Both the position numbers and the translations under genes were made by a program. DNA of 64,000 bases, from NCBI RefSeq assembly GCF_023502325.1, contig NZ_JAMFLZ010000001.1, forward strand, positions 558,001 through 622,000, in the 5' to 3' direction. The notes under the pieces are model-generated. The model worked only from the letters and a program-made list of their open reading frames with translations, made no database searches and was not told the origin of the DNA. Position 1 is the stretch's first letter. Every line of letters begins with the position of its first letter. Below, piece after piece: positions 43,338 through 53,734 of this stretch. Origin of the DNA: Wocania_A spongiicola (GTDB lineage: Bacteria > Bacteroidota > Bacteroidia > Flavobacteriales > Flavobacteriaceae).

Positions 43338-46300
43338 TTATTTTTTGGTATTGATTTTTAGCAACGATAAGGTATCGTCATTTCTAGCAATTAATATAGA
43401 TTTAGTGCCACCAACTGTTATAAAAGCAGCATCTTTTACATCGCCATTTTCCCACAAATTGGCTATGGCATTAGAAACAAACTCAAATTGATTAGCATTA
43501 TTACCTTTAAGAAAAAAACCGTAGTTGGCATCGTTTCTTGGGGTTTCAACTTCTGACCCGTAAAGGTTCCCTAATAGTAAAATGTCTTTAATAGAGTCGT
43601 TATTAAAATCGTCAATTAAAATTTTGTTTACAGAAGATAATTGTGCTCTATTTTCAAAAGCATTAAATTCAAATTTTCCGTTTTTATTTTTTAATATAGC
43701 TGATGCAAAATAAGTAGCTTTATAGGAAATACCTTCAGATAGCTTTTCGCCATATATATCTTTTATATCAGCTGATCCAAAATCGTTATAAGTTTTAAAC
43801 TTCTCTTTAATAAAAGGCATTTGTTGAGAGGAGCATTGTCTTCCTCTCACAGGATATACTTTATTTTCTTGACTATAACCTAAAACAATATCATCAGTAT
43901 TATTATCATCAAAATCGTTTAAGTATAAATAAAAAGGGTTATCAAAACTTACTTTGTATTTATAATTTAAACCTAAATTCCCTGCAATAATATCAAGATT
44001 ATTATCATTGTCAATGTCGCTTACTTCAATCGAACTCCACCACCCAACATGTTCGGACAAACCATATTCAGCAGATTTATTGCTGAAAATTCCAGAACCA
44101 TTAATAAACAGTTCTATAGTTCCCCATTCGTTAGCTAAAAGCAAATCAGAATCTCCATCTTGATCTATATCTGCCCAAGCTAAGGCAGTAATCATGGTAT
44201 GTTCTACTAATTCCGGAATTGATTTCTGAGTAGCATCTTTAAAACTTATTGTACCATCTTTTGAAATGTTTTCCAATAAGTAACTGTTAACTGGACGACC
44301 ATAAAATCCAGGTTTTATTCTGCCACCAATAAACAAATCAATATCACCATCGTTATCAAAATCAGAAGGAGAAACACGTAGTCCACTTGAGGTTATGTTA
44401 GGGATTGCTGAAGTGTTTTTAATAAAATGACCATCGCCTTTGTTTTCGTAAAAACGATCTAAATAGTAGTTGTCATTTGGTTTTAATTCTGTACCTCCAC
44501 TTATAACATAAAGATCTTTATCACCATCATTGTCGGCATCAAAAAAAACAGCTCCAACATCTTCATGTTTCTTATCTGAAGCGAATACATTTATGTTTTT
44601 GTTAAAAGTACCAGAAGAGGTTTGGATGTACAATTCGCTTTTTTGATTTTTTGCACCACCAATAAAAAAATCATCAAGACCATCATTATTAACATCAGCA
44701 ACTGCTAGAGCAGGACCAAGTTGAGACATTCTGTGAGGTAGGAGCACTTCTTTTTCAAAATCATTAAAATTATTTTCTTCATGTTTGAAATTTATTCCTG
44801 ATTTTTCAGTAATATCTGTAAATACACCTTCTGAAGCTTTTACTAGTTTAGTTTCTAAAACATTTTCGTTTTCATATGAAACCGTAATAGTTTGATTTGG
44901 TTTTATATTTTTAATAACATGGTATGTGTTATCATTCCAAATGACTTTTAAGCTGTCAATTATATTGTCTTGTTTTATACCAAAATGAATAGCGTCTGCC
45001 ATGGCAGATTGAAACCCACGTGTAAAATGATTTTCTATAGTCTGCTGGGTAGATTTTGAATATAATTCAATACGTGCTCCTAAAGCATTAAGATTTTGTT
45101 TAGTACCTTTTAACTTTACTTTTAAATAGTTGTTTAAAGTTGCGTTGTTTTTATAAATAAAGGATAGGCCTGAGGAATTGTTAACTACGATATCAATAGC
45201 TCCATCGTTATTAAAATCGGCATAAGCTGCACCATTGGAATTTGTGGTATTATGCTTTATGTCAAGCTTTTTAAATGTTAAATCGCCATTGTTTACGTAA
45301 AAATAATTTTTCTTTTTTCGAGATGGCATTTTCGATAAAATATCTGTGATATAACTTTTTGGTTCTACACTTTGATTTTTAATAACTTCTGCCTGTTTTT
45401 CTTTTCTATAATTAACAAAGTCATTGTTTCTAAAATCTCCTTTTATTCCATTTGAAATAAAGAGATCTTTATTTCCATCATTATTCATATCAAAAAATAG
45501 AGGAGCCCAACTCCAATCGGTGCTCGAAACTCCTGATATTTGGGCAATATCTGAAAACATAGGCGTGTTTGTTTCTTTATTTACTCCATTGTTTAGTTGT
45601 AATGTGTTATACATGTACTGATGATGTAAACCAAGGCTAGAATTTTTATAAAATTTTTCTGGAGCCATTCCGCTCATACTTGTTTTTTGAGAAAAATTAT
45701 CTTCAGCCATCATATCTACTGCCATAATATCTAAAAGACCATCGTTGTTTATATCGGCAATATCATTACCCATAGAAAAGTTAGAGATGTGCTTAAAGGC
45801 TTCTAAAGATGCTTCTCTAAACGTACCATTTTGGTTATTGATGTATAGAAAATCTTTTTCAGAAAAATCATTACCTACGTATACATCTGGCCAGCCATCA
45901 TTATTTAAATCTGCTACAGCCACACCAAGCCCATATCCAATCATGGTATTAATTATTTGGGCTTCATCAGTTACATCGATAAATTTCCCATTACTGTTTT
46001 TGTAGAGGCGATTTCCTCTATGATCAGACTTTTGAGTAATAAGATTTTTTAAATTGTTTTCATCATAAGTATCTATACCATGATTTAATAAAAACATATC
46101 TAAATCACCATCTTTGTCATAATCAAAAAAAGTAGCTTGTGTCGTAAAATCTGGTATATCCAAGCCATATTGTTGTGCTTGGTCTTCGAATTTAGGTTTA
46201 CCATCATCGCCAATCCCCAAATTTATTAATAGCACATTTCTTCGTTTATTAGGGTCTTTAAGCTTGCCAGATTTGCAATAATAAATATCCATTAAGCCAT

Positions 46301-46703
46301 CATTGTTAATATCAACTAAAGTAACTCCAGTTCCAAACCCATAACCTCCACCTGCATTTGCTAATTTGGTAATGTCATTAAACCGCATATCTCCAATATT
46401 AAGATAAAGTTTATTTGAGGTTGTGCTGTTTACAAAATAGATGTCGATTAAACCATCATTATTAAAATCTGCTACAGCTACACCTCCTCCATTATAATAG
46501 TATTCGTAGTACAATCCATTATTACTTAAATTCTCTTTGAGTTCATTTAAAAAGAAAATACCTGTTTTTTCAGGAGGCAGAACCGTAAAAAGATCTTCTA
46601 GTTCTTCAACTATAGGTTGTGTTTGCTTTATTTTAGTGGCGTTATCTTTTTTACAAGCATATACCATTAAGAAAATCAATAAATAAAATGTGATTCTTTT
46701 CAT
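43338..46703 (-). CDS. CRTAC-type lipoprotein (FG-GAP/VCBS repeats and ASPIC/UnbV domain)
   Basis: The 1121-aa product has a lipoprotein signal (FYLLIFLMVYAC, Cys about 17). It has many FG-GAP/VCBS calcium-loop repeats of the form ADFNNDGLIDIYFVN on either side of an ASPIC/UnbV domain (about 525-610, LGARIELYSKSTQQTIENHFTRGFQSA). These large surface propellers accompany SusC/SusD in many marine Bacteroidota and may hold or present a glycan or glycoprotein. A hairpin terminator separates it from susD, so its expression may be lower or separate. Paralogue: 56708-60016. Confidence 0.9.
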   Translation of the reverse strand: MKRITFYLLIFLMVYACKKDNATKIKQTQPIVEELEDLFTVLPPEKTGIFFLNELKENLSNNGLYYEYYYNGGGVAVADFNNDGLIDIYFVNSTTSNKLYLNIGDMRFNDITKLANAGGGYGFGTGVTLVDINNDGLMDIYYCKSGKLKDPNKRRNVLLINLGIGDDGKPKFEDQAQQYGLDIPDFTTQATFFDYDKDGDLDMFLLNHGIDTYDENNLKNLITQKSDHRGNRLYKNSNGKFIDVTDEAQIINTMIGYGLGVAVADLNNDGWPDVYVGNDFSEKDFLYINNQNGTFREASLEAFKHISNFSMGNDIADINNDGLLDIMAVDMMAEDNFSQKTSMSGMAPEKFYKNSSLGLHHQYMYNTLQLNNGVNKETNTPMFSDIAQISGVSSTDWSWAPLFFDMNNDGNKDLFISNGIKGDFRNNDFVNYRKEKQAEVIKNQSVEPKSYITDILSKMPSRKKKNYFYVNNGDLTFKKLDIKHNTTNSNGAAYADFNNDGAIDIVVNNSSGLSFIYKNNATLNNYLKVKLKGTKQNLNALGARIELYSKSTQQTIENHFTRGFQSAMADAIHFGIKQDNIIDSLKVIWNDNTYHVIKNIKPNQTITVSYENENVLETKLVKASEGVFTDITEKSGINFKHEENNFNDFEKEVLLPHRMSQLGPALAVADVNNDGLDDFFIGGAKNQKSELYIQTSSGTFNKNINVFASDKKHEDVGAVFFDADNDGDKDLYVISGGTELKPNDNYYLDRFYENKGDGHFIKNTSAIPNITSSGLRVSPSDFDNDGDIDLFIGGRIKPGFYGRPVNSYLLENISKDGTISFKDATQKSIPELVEHTMITALAWADIDQDGDSDLLLANEWGTIELFINGSGIFSNKSAEYGLSEHVGWWSSIEVSDIDNDNNLDIIAGNLGLNYKYKVSFDNPFYLYLNDFDDNNTDDIVLGYSQENKVYPVRGRQCSSQQMPFIKEKFKTYNDFGSADIKDIYGEKLSEGISYKATYFASAILKNKNGKFEFNAFENRAQLSSVNKILIDDFNNDSIKDILLLGNLYGSEVETPRNDANYGFFLKGNNANQFEFVSNAIANLWENGDVKDAAFITVGGTKSILIARNDDTLSLLKINTKK

Positions 46704-46782
46704 GTGCTTATATTATTTGTTTTGTGGTAACACTTAAATATTTTTAAGATACTATTTCATTTCTTAAGATTTTATTTAAAAA

Positions 46783-46817
46783 ATAGAACCCATTTTAAAA
46801 CTAAAAACAGGTTCTAT
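46783..46817 (-). terminator. Terminator between susD and CRTAC gene (locus A)
   Basis: ATAGAACC (46783-46790) and GGTTCTAT (46810-46817) form an 8-bp stem, followed on the minus strand by TTTTTT. It lies 41 nt after the susD stop and is probably partial, since CRTAC and GH101 belong to the same locus. Confidence 0.7.
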
Positions 46818-46857
46818 CTACAACTAAACTAACTCAAACTATTTTATAGGGAAACTA

Positions 46858-48426
46858 TTAATACCCCGAATTTTGAGTTAAATTTGAATTTTTATCAACT
46901 TCCCCTTGAGGAATTGGAAATTTTAAGTTTGCATCATTCCAAGTTCTGGTTTCCCAAATCTCTTTCCCGTCATCTATTAGGTTGCCATTAGTATCCATGT
47001 CTACTCTGTAAATAGTTAATACTTCAGGACTGCCAGCTATACCCCAGCGCCTTATATCCCAAAAACGATGTTCTTCGAAAGCAAGTTCAACTCTTCGTTC
47101 TCGCCTTACCCTAGCCCTTAATTCAGACTGGCTTGCTACTACTATTGGCGGCATATTAGCTCTATTTCTTACTGTATTAATAGCATCTACCGCTAAACCT
47201 AAATCCGTATCAGATTCAATTAAGGCTTCAGCATAATTTAAGTACACTTCGGCCAATCTTAAATGTATCCAGTGTTGTGTACTACCATCTCCGTGGTTTC
47301 TGTCTTCCTGAATCATTTTTCTTAAGCCATATCCAGTTCTTGTAAAATCCCCACTGGTTGCAATACCTGCAAACCCTCCAGGTCTAAATTCCCAGGTTAA
47401 GCCTTTCCATTGTGAGCCATCATATAAGATTGAGGCGTCAAACCTTGGATCTCTTCCTGAATAAGGATTATTTGAATCGTAACCAGAACCTGCTTCTTCT
47501 GGTAATAAACCAGTGGCTTGCATTTCGTATTGGTCCACTAAATTTTGAGTAGGCCCTGTTCCTCCCCAACCACTTACTGAAGCTGTAGATTTTGGAGTGT
47601 TGAATAAATTTGCCCAATGTGTTTTATCAGGATCGCTAAATTGAGTATCGAAAATAACTTCTGAAGCACCGTCTGTTACAAAAACACTTTCATAATCACT
47701 GTCAAGAGTTCTTGATGTATTATCTAATACTTGCTTAGATGCTGTTGCAGATTCATTATATTTACCTTCGTACAGTAACATACGCCCCTTTAATGCCATG
47801 GCTGCATCCCACGAACCTCTTGTTGATGAAGCACTGGTTGCATTAGCAAATAAATCTGCTGAAGTATCTAATTCGGACACAATAAAGTTTAATGTTTCAT
47901 CAGTGGTATTCCTTGAAACCAATAAATCATCCGTTAATTCTTGAGGAACAGTTATAATTGGAACACCTCCATAAGTTTTTAAAAGTAGAGCATAAAAATA
48001 GCCCCTTAAAAAGTGCGCTTCTCCTTTTAATCTGTTTTTTACCTGATCTGTACCTTCTAGTTGATCATAATTTTGAATAAAGTTATTTAATCGTCTTATT
48101 TGAAAGTAAGCATTACCCCATAACCCATTAAAAGCTGAGTTGTTTGAGGTTATGTTGGCCGTATTAAACTGAGTGTTAGATGCTGGCCATGTATATGAGT
48201 TCTCTCCATCATCTGTAGCAGCATCTAGCATATACCAACCTCTGTTAAAACCATGAGGAACACTGTTATAAACTGCATTTAAAAATGTTTCTGCAAAAGC
48301 AGGATCTGTAAATACTACTTCAGAGGAAATAGTACCTTGGGGTTCTACTTCAATAGAATCACTGGTACAAGAAAATTGTAATATAATAAATGATCCTATG
48401 AAAAATAAAAGTTTTATTTTTTTCAT
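46858..48426 (-). CDS. SusD/RagB-family lipoprotein
   Basis: The 522-aa product has a lipoprotein signal (LLFFIGSFIILQFSC). It shows the SusD fold: an early TPR-like helical part (AETFLNAVYNSV, AHFLRGYFYALLLKTYGGVPII) and a C-terminal signature (LRLAEVYLNYAEALIES, VNTVRNRANMP-like INTVRNRANMPPI, RRERRVELAFEEHRFWDIRRWG). SusD proteins cap the SusC transporter and bind the glycan. The stop codon of the susC gene lies 10 nt upstream. Confidence 0.95.
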   Translation of the reverse strand: MKKIKLLFFIGSFIILQFSCTSDSIEVEPQGTISSEVVFTDPAFAETFLNAVYNSVPHGFNRGWYMLDAATDDGENSYTWPASNTQFNTANITSNNSAFNGLWGNAYFQIRRLNNFIQNYDQLEGTDQVKNRLKGEAHFLRGYFYALLLKTYGGVPIITVPQELTDDLLVSRNTTDETLNFIVSELDTSADLFANATSASSTRGSWDAAMALKGRMLLYEGKYNESATASKQVLDNTSRTLDSDYESVFVTDGASEVIFDTQFSDPDKTHWANLFNTPKSTASVSGWGGTGPTQNLVDQYEMQATGLLPEEAGSGYDSNNPYSGRDPRFDASILYDGSQWKGLTWEFRPGGFAGIATSGDFTRTGYGLRKMIQEDRNHGDGSTQHWIHLRLAEVYLNYAEALIESDTDLGLAVDAINTVRNRANMPPIVVASQSELRARVRRERRVELAFEEHRFWDIRRWGIAGSPEVLTIYRVDMDTNGNLIDDGKEIWETRTWNDANLKFPIPQGEVDKNSNLTQNSGY

Positions 48427-48436
48427 AATTTTTTTT

Positions 48437-51400
48437 TTAGAATTGTAGATTTACACCTAAGTTATATACCTTTTGTTGTGGATAAAACCAACCTCTTTGT
48501 TGTGGGTTTTCAGGATCTAAATGTTTTATTTTTGACCATGTTGCTAGGTTTCTTCCATTAAGATAGATTCTTAACCTATTAACACCTATTTTATTAGTTA
48601 TGTTTTCAGGAAACGTATAACCAATTTCAACATTTTTAAAACGCACATAGTCCCCTGGCATCAACCAGTAAGAAGAAGTACGTTCATTTACTGCATTATT
48701 ATTTAATGTTAACCTTGGGTAGGCTGCATTAGTATTTGTAACATTACCATCTGCACCTATTTGAGCTCGACCTAAATGTCTGTCAAATACTTTTCCACCG
48801 TTAAAAAAGGCCCAAGCGGATTCATTAGACAAGTACATGTCAAAATTTGCGGCACCTTGAAACAATGCTGAAAAATCAAATTGTTTATAATTAAACCCTA
48901 AATTTAAACCAAAAGTAATTTCAGGGACATTGCCTTTTCCCATAATTGTTCTATCATCATTGTCTACTTTCCCATCTCCTGTAATATCTGCATATCTAAT
49001 ATCACCTGGTTGTGGATTTTGAGTTTGGTACACGCCATCAGGAGCACTGGCATTTAAGTCGTCAATTTCTTGTTGTGTTAAAAATAAACCATCTGCAATA
49101 AAGCCAATTCGGGTACGAGCTTGTATTTGCCTTCCTGTAAGTTTTCGTAACGGATCTACATCATCAGCTTCGGCTATATCTACTATTTTATTTTTTGAAT
49201 ATCCGAAATTGAAATTTGCAAAGTAATCGAAATCTTTACCTTGTCCTTTATGATTTAAAATAATTTCAAATCCTTTATTGTCTACAACCCCTATGTTTTC
49301 AAAAGGTAATGAAGCTCCAAAAGTACTAGGAACCTGAAGGGATCTTGTAGTTAAAATATCGCTAGTTCTTTTAGAATATAAATCAGCTTCTAAAGTTAGA
49401 GCATTGTTCCATAGCCCTAATTCTAGTCCTAAATTATAAGTTTTCGCTTTTTCCCAAGTTGTTGCAGCATCAGCTAAACCACTACTAGAAATAGTTTGAG
49501 AAACATTGGAATTGTCTATAAAAGGACCTCCAAAACCAAAAAATTCTAAATACCTAAAAGGACCTACACCTGCATCGCTTCCAAGTTCACCATAGGAGAA
49601 TCTTAGTTTTAAATTACTTATAGTTTTTGAGTTTTGTAAAAACGCTTCTTGAGAAGCTCTCCACGCGAGAGAATATGATGGAAAAAAACCAAATCTGGAA
49701 TTTTTACTAAATTTATAAGACCCATCATACCTTCCGTTAAATTCTACTAAGTATTTATTGTCAAAGGCATAAGTAAATCGTCCTGCATAACCTAAAATCG
49801 CAGTTTCAAATGTACCATTTGAAATAGACCTAGTTTCTGCATCACCAGCAATAAATAATGGAGTTGATGTACCTGTTAAATTACTAATACCAGAAGTTAG
49901 GATACTATATTCTGTCTTTGTTCTTGAATAAACAAATTTTGCTCCAAAATCATGTTTATCAATAATTTTTGAATAATTCAATATAGCTTCTGTTGTTAGC
50001 TGAAAACCTTTTGCCCTTGATTCTGATAAACTAGCTGATTCACCTCTATCAGCGGGTGTACTTAAGGAAAATTCTCCGGTTGAAGGGTCAAATAGAGTGT
50101 ATGTTCTAGGAACATTAAAGGAAGTAACACTGCCCGTAAAATTATCTCTATTATTATTACTTCCACCAGCAGATCGGTCATAAGCAACTTGAGTTGTAAG
50201 GCTTAAACCTTCTAAAAATGGAAACTTAATATTTAGAGCTATTTTTGATTGAAAATCAAAATCCTCTTCTTCTCTGTATCCGTTATCAATAAATGGTTGT
50301 TGAGCAAATATTGAATAACCTCCATTTGAATATTGGTTTACCTCAGTTGGGGGGGTTCTCATAAGGTTAGAAAATAATGTAGATGCAGTTACTCCAGGAC
50401 GCTTTCTGTTTTCTACAGCTCCAGAAAAATTTGCTTGTAATTGTATATTTTCATTAACATCTACATCAATATTTGATCTAAAATTGAAGCGATCATAGTT
50501 ATTGTTATCATAAATAGCATCTTGGTATAAGTAGCCTAATGAAGTAAAATACTTTATTGTATTTTCTGTATTACTGCCGCTAGCTGAAATGTCTATAGAA
50601 TGCATTGAAGATGCCGAATCTAAGACTTCATCGATCCAATCTGTGTTTGGATGTGTGTTTGGATCCGACCCACTTAAAAACTTTTGTAAATCATCATCAG
50701 AATATGCTGCCGGTACTCCGTCATTTGCATTAGCCTCATTTAAAAGCGTAGCATAATTAAACGAATCTAAGAAGTCAGGCATTCTGGTTGGTTTTTGTAT
50801 ACCAGAATACATATTTACGTTAAAGCTGGTTTTGCCTTTACCTCTTTTAGTAGTTATTAATATAACTCCATTTGCTGCTCGCATTCCATAAATTGCTGCA
50901 GCTGCGGCATCTTTTAACACACTAATACTTTCAATATCATTAGAGTTAATATTATTTAAAGCTCTTGGAATACCATCAACTAAAACTAATGGTGAATTAT
51001 CATTTAAAGAGCTAAGACCTCTAATTCTAATATTTGCAGCATCACCACCAGGTTCTCCAGAGCTTTGTATAGTTATTACACCAGCTAACCTACCAGATAA
51101 AGCACTACTAACATTTGATGTGCTATTTTTAACAATATCATCAGATTTTATTGTAGCAATAGAACCCGTTAGGTTTACCTTTTTTTGAGCTCCGTAACCA
51201 ACAATAACAACCTCATCCAGTTCAGAGGTGTTTTCTTGTAATGTTATGTTTAATATACTTTGCTTGTTTACTGCTACTTCTTGTGTGGAAAACCCTATAT
51301 ATGAAAATACTAAGACATCATTTGAATTTTCTACGCTAATAGAATAATTTCCATCAAAATCTGTTGAAGTTCCTTTTTGAGTCCCTTTTATCAATACAGT

Positions 51401-51910
51401 AACTCCTGGTAAAGGATCTCCTTTAGAATCTACAACTTTACCGCTAACACTAGTTTGAAGTACAGATTTAATGTATTCTGTAACCATTTTGGGAGTTAAC
51501 GAGGATGTAATATTAGTTTCCTTTTTTCTAAAAATATTTTCAATTTTTAATTTAAGTTCAGGTCTATCTTTAGGGTATAATATTATTTGATTTCGCATAA
51601 AACTATAGTCTATGTTTGTATTACTAAACAATAGACTTAATGCTTCATTGATTTCAATGTTTTCAACTGCTAAAGATTTTTTTAAATCAACATTTACAAT
51701 ACTGCTATTGTAAAAAAAGCTAAAATTACTTTTTTGTTCAATTTCTGTTAGAATCTTTTTGATTTCTACATTTTCGGCGTTTAATGTAATGTTTTGCGAA
51801 TAGGCATCACTTGCAAAAATTTTTGTAAGCGATATGCAAAGTAAAACTAAATAAATTTTCATAATCCGAAGAATAGGGATTTTTGAAAAAAAGTGTTGCT
51901 TTTTTTTCAT
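48437..51910 (-). CDS. SusC/RagA TonB-linked outer-membrane protein with STN domain
   Basis: The 1157-aa transporter starts with a signal peptide. An STN domain follows (about 40-112: NAENVEIKKILTEIEQKSNFSFFYNSSIV), then a carboxypeptidase-like beta domain (about 150-235, VSGKVVDSKGDPLPGVTVLIKGT...FSYIGFSTQEV), a TonB box region (LDEVVIVGYGAQKK), a plug (about 245-350, RIRGLSSLNDNSPLVLVDGIPR) and a 22-strand barrel. The STN domain is the part that contacts a FecR anti-sigma protein, and fecR and an ECF sigma gene lie directly upstream, so substrate binding should induce the locus. SusD follows at 10 nt. Confidence 0.95.
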   Translation of the reverse strand: MKKKQHFFSKIPILRIMKIYLVLLCISLTKIFASDAYSQNITLNAENVEIKKILTEIEQKSNFSFFYNSSIVNVDLKKSLAVENIEINEALSLLFSNTNIDYSFMRNQIILYPKDRPELKLKIENIFRKKETNITSSLTPKMVTEYIKSVLQTSVSGKVVDSKGDPLPGVTVLIKGTQKGTSTDFDGNYSISVENSNDVLVFSYIGFSTQEVAVNKQSILNITLQENTSELDEVVIVGYGAQKKVNLTGSIATIKSDDIVKNSTSNVSSALSGRLAGVITIQSSGEPGGDAANIRIRGLSSLNDNSPLVLVDGIPRALNNINSNDIESISVLKDAAAAAIYGMRAANGVILITTKRGKGKTSFNVNMYSGIQKPTRMPDFLDSFNYATLLNEANANDGVPAAYSDDDLQKFLSGSDPNTHPNTDWIDEVLDSASSMHSIDISASGSNTENTIKYFTSLGYLYQDAIYDNNNYDRFNFRSNIDVDVNENIQLQANFSGAVENRKRPGVTASTLFSNLMRTPPTEVNQYSNGGYSIFAQQPFIDNGYREEEDFDFQSKIALNIKFPFLEGLSLTTQVAYDRSAGGSNNNRDNFTGSVTSFNVPRTYTLFDPSTGEFSLSTPADRGESASLSESRAKGFQLTTEAILNYSKIIDKHDFGAKFVYSRTKTEYSILTSGISNLTGTSTPLFIAGDAETRSISNGTFETAILGYAGRFTYAFDNKYLVEFNGRYDGSYKFSKNSRFGFFPSYSLAWRASQEAFLQNSKTISNLKLRFSYGELGSDAGVGPFRYLEFFGFGGPFIDNSNVSQTISSSGLADAATTWEKAKTYNLGLELGLWNNALTLEADLYSKRTSDILTTRSLQVPSTFGASLPFENIGVVDNKGFEIILNHKGQGKDFDYFANFNFGYSKNKIVDIAEADDVDPLRKLTGRQIQARTRIGFIADGLFLTQQEIDDLNASAPDGVYQTQNPQPGDIRYADITGDGKVDNDDRTIMGKGNVPEITFGLNLGFNYKQFDFSALFQGAANFDMYLSNESAWAFFNGGKVFDRHLGRAQIGADGNVTNTNAAYPRLTLNNNAVNERTSSYWLMPGDYVRFKNVEIGYTFPENITNKIGVNRLRIYLNGRNLATWSKIKHLDPENPQQRGWFYPQQKVYNLGVNLQF

Positions 51911-51991
51911 ACTTTTGTTTGGTTTTAATTATTTAATACTAGATGTGCTAAATGATTAGCTTAAAGGGTAAGTGTTGCACCACTTACCCTT

Positions 51992-52936
51992 TTATTGTTC
52001 AATGTTTAATCTTATAATATTATTTTTTTGTATTGAATATGTTATTGGTGACGATATTTCGAACAACTCTAATATTTGATTTATATTTAAGTTATTAAAT
52101 TCGCCTTTGTATTTGTAATCGAGTATTTTAATTGATGATACATCAAATTTCAAATCATACATTCTTTCGAGATCTTTAATGACATCACGCATAGGAGTGT
52201 CATTATAGATTAACCTTCCTTCTTTCCACGCTGTAAAGTTTTCAGTTTTTACGTGCTCAACTATCATTTTATCTTCACTTTTTAAATAGGTGGCTTTTTG
52301 TGATGGTGATAATTCAACAATGGTATTTTTGCGCTCTTCAATTACTTTTACTTTTCCTGTAACTAAAGTCGTTTCCATTTTTCTATCCTCAGGATAGGAT
52401 TTGACGTTGAATGAGGTCCCTAGTACTTTTATTTTTAGACCTTCATTAGTAGTAACTATAAAAGGTTTTTGCTCATTTTCTGTGACATCGAAAAAAGCTT
52501 CTCCTTTAATAACTACCTCTCTAGTATTGCCTTTAAAATGCTTAGGATAAGATAAAGCACTATTTGAATTTAAAGTTATTTTAGTACTATCTTCAAGAAA
52601 AATCACTTTTTTCTCAGCTTTTTGTGTAGTTACTAAAACTAAAGAAGTGTCGTTTTGTTCACTATCTGTAAAATCATTCTTGTTAGATAATTGCCATGTT
52701 AACAAAGAGGAAGTAATTACTACAAGTATAACAGCAGCATATTTGTATATTCTTTTTATTGTATGCCTTGAAGATGATTTACTTGTTTTTCTTAAGTTTT
52801 TAGCTATTTCTTTAGCTTTAAGTATTTCGTATTGTTTCCTTTTTTTAGGATTATTAAGTAACCAATCTACAACCTCCTTTTCTTTTTCTGGAGAGAGTTG
52901 CCCTTTAATTAATTTTAATATTTCTTTATTACTCAT
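51992..52936 (-). CDS. FecR-family anti-sigma factor
   Basis: The 314-aa protein has a cytoplasmic N-terminal part (1-65), one membrane helix (YKYAAVILVVITSSLLTWQL, about 67-88), a periplasmic FecR domain (about 110-205, including FFDVTENEQKPFIVTTNEGLKIKVLGTSFNVKSY) and a C-terminal DUF4974/STN-interacting domain (MRDVIKDLERMYDLKFDV onward). It transmits the signal from SusC to the sigma factor encoded upstream. The gap to that gene is 68 bp. Confidence 0.94.
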   Translation of the reverse strand: MSNKEILKLIKGQLSPEKEKEVVDWLLNNPKKRKQYEILKAKEIAKNLRKTSKSSSRHTIKRIYKYAAVILVVITSSLLTWQLSNKNDFTDSEQNDTSLVLVTTQKAEKKVIFLEDSTKITLNSNSALSYPKHFKGNTREVVIKGEAFFDVTENEQKPFIVTTNEGLKIKVLGTSFNVKSYPEDRKMETTLVTGKVKVIEERKNTIVELSPSQKATYLKSEDKMIVEHVKTENFTAWKEGRLIYNDTPMRDVIKDLERMYDLKFDVSSIKILDYKYKGEFNNLNINQILELFEISSPITYSIQKNNIIRLNIEQ

Positions 52937-53004
52937 GTAGATAGCCTTACTACAATATAATACGATGAAAAGTAAGTGTACCCCTTAGTGGGTTTTAAAA
53001 AAAA

Positions 53005-53496
53005 TTATAAAAAAGGTAAATAATCTTTCAAAGACTTTCTTAAGTGCTTGATTGCCTTTGTTATATGATTTTCTATGGTTTTTGTAGATATGTCAAGCTC
53101 AGATGAAATTTCCTTGTGTTTTTTACCTTCAAATCTACTTTTAATGAAAACTAAACGACATTTTTCTGGAAGTAACTTTATGTTTTCATTAATTAAATCA
53201 ATAAGCTCATTCTCAATTATTGTTGAGGCTGTGTTATTTGTTAAAGCGTGAAAATTTAATAAGTTTTTTTGTTGCAACGAGTTTGTTTCTAAAGCTAAGG
53301 CGTGTCTTTTACTTCTTAAAAAATCAAGACAAGTGTTTCTTGTAATTCTAAATAAGTAGCCTGTAATATTTTTATTTACATCTATTTGGTCAATGTTGTT
53401 CCAAATTTTTATAAAAACATCTTGCAATACCTCTTCAGCATCTTCATTTGTAGGGACATATTGTTGAACAATTTGCAACAACAAGGAATAATGCAT
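53005..53496 (-). CDS. ECF-type RNA polymerase sigma factor (start uncertain)
   Basis: The frame from the first ATG gives 163 aa with region 2 (NEDAEEVLQDVFIKIWNNIDQI, GYLFRITRNTCLDFLR) and region 4 (LPEKCRLVFIKSRFEGKKHKEISSELDISTKTIENHITKAIKHL). The open frame continues upstream without a stop for 26 or more codons and reads KKLLEKSIPLNKTSKKDLFDLLYN, which aligns with the start of sigma region 2 (the usual F..LY..Y). The real protein is therefore probably about 189 aa, but no ATG, GTG or TTG exists there; an ATT at 53574 is the best candidate. It drives the SusC/SusD/GH101 locus. Confidence 0.88.
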   Translation of the reverse strand: MHYSLLLQIVQQYVPTNEDAEEVLQDVFIKIWNNIDQIDVNKNITGYLFRITRNTCLDFLRSKRHALALETNSLQQKNLLNFHALTNNTASTIIENELIDLINENIKLLPEKCRLVFIKSRFEGKKHKEISSELDISTKTIENHITKAIKHLRKSLKDYLPFL

Positions 53497-53734
53497 GTTG
53501 TATAGTAAATCAAATAAGTCTTTTTTACTAGTTTTATTTAGAGGAATAGATTTTTCTAGTAGTTTTTTGATAATGCTATTTAATTAATTTTTGTGCAATT
53601 TAAAAAATATCTAAACATTTGTTAATGTTTAGCGTTCTTTTTTAGAGATGCTAATGTTTATTAGCTGTTTTGTTGTAATATGTTTAATACAAGAATTTTT
53701 TGTTAGCAAACTATTCTTACTTTTTTGATAAAAA

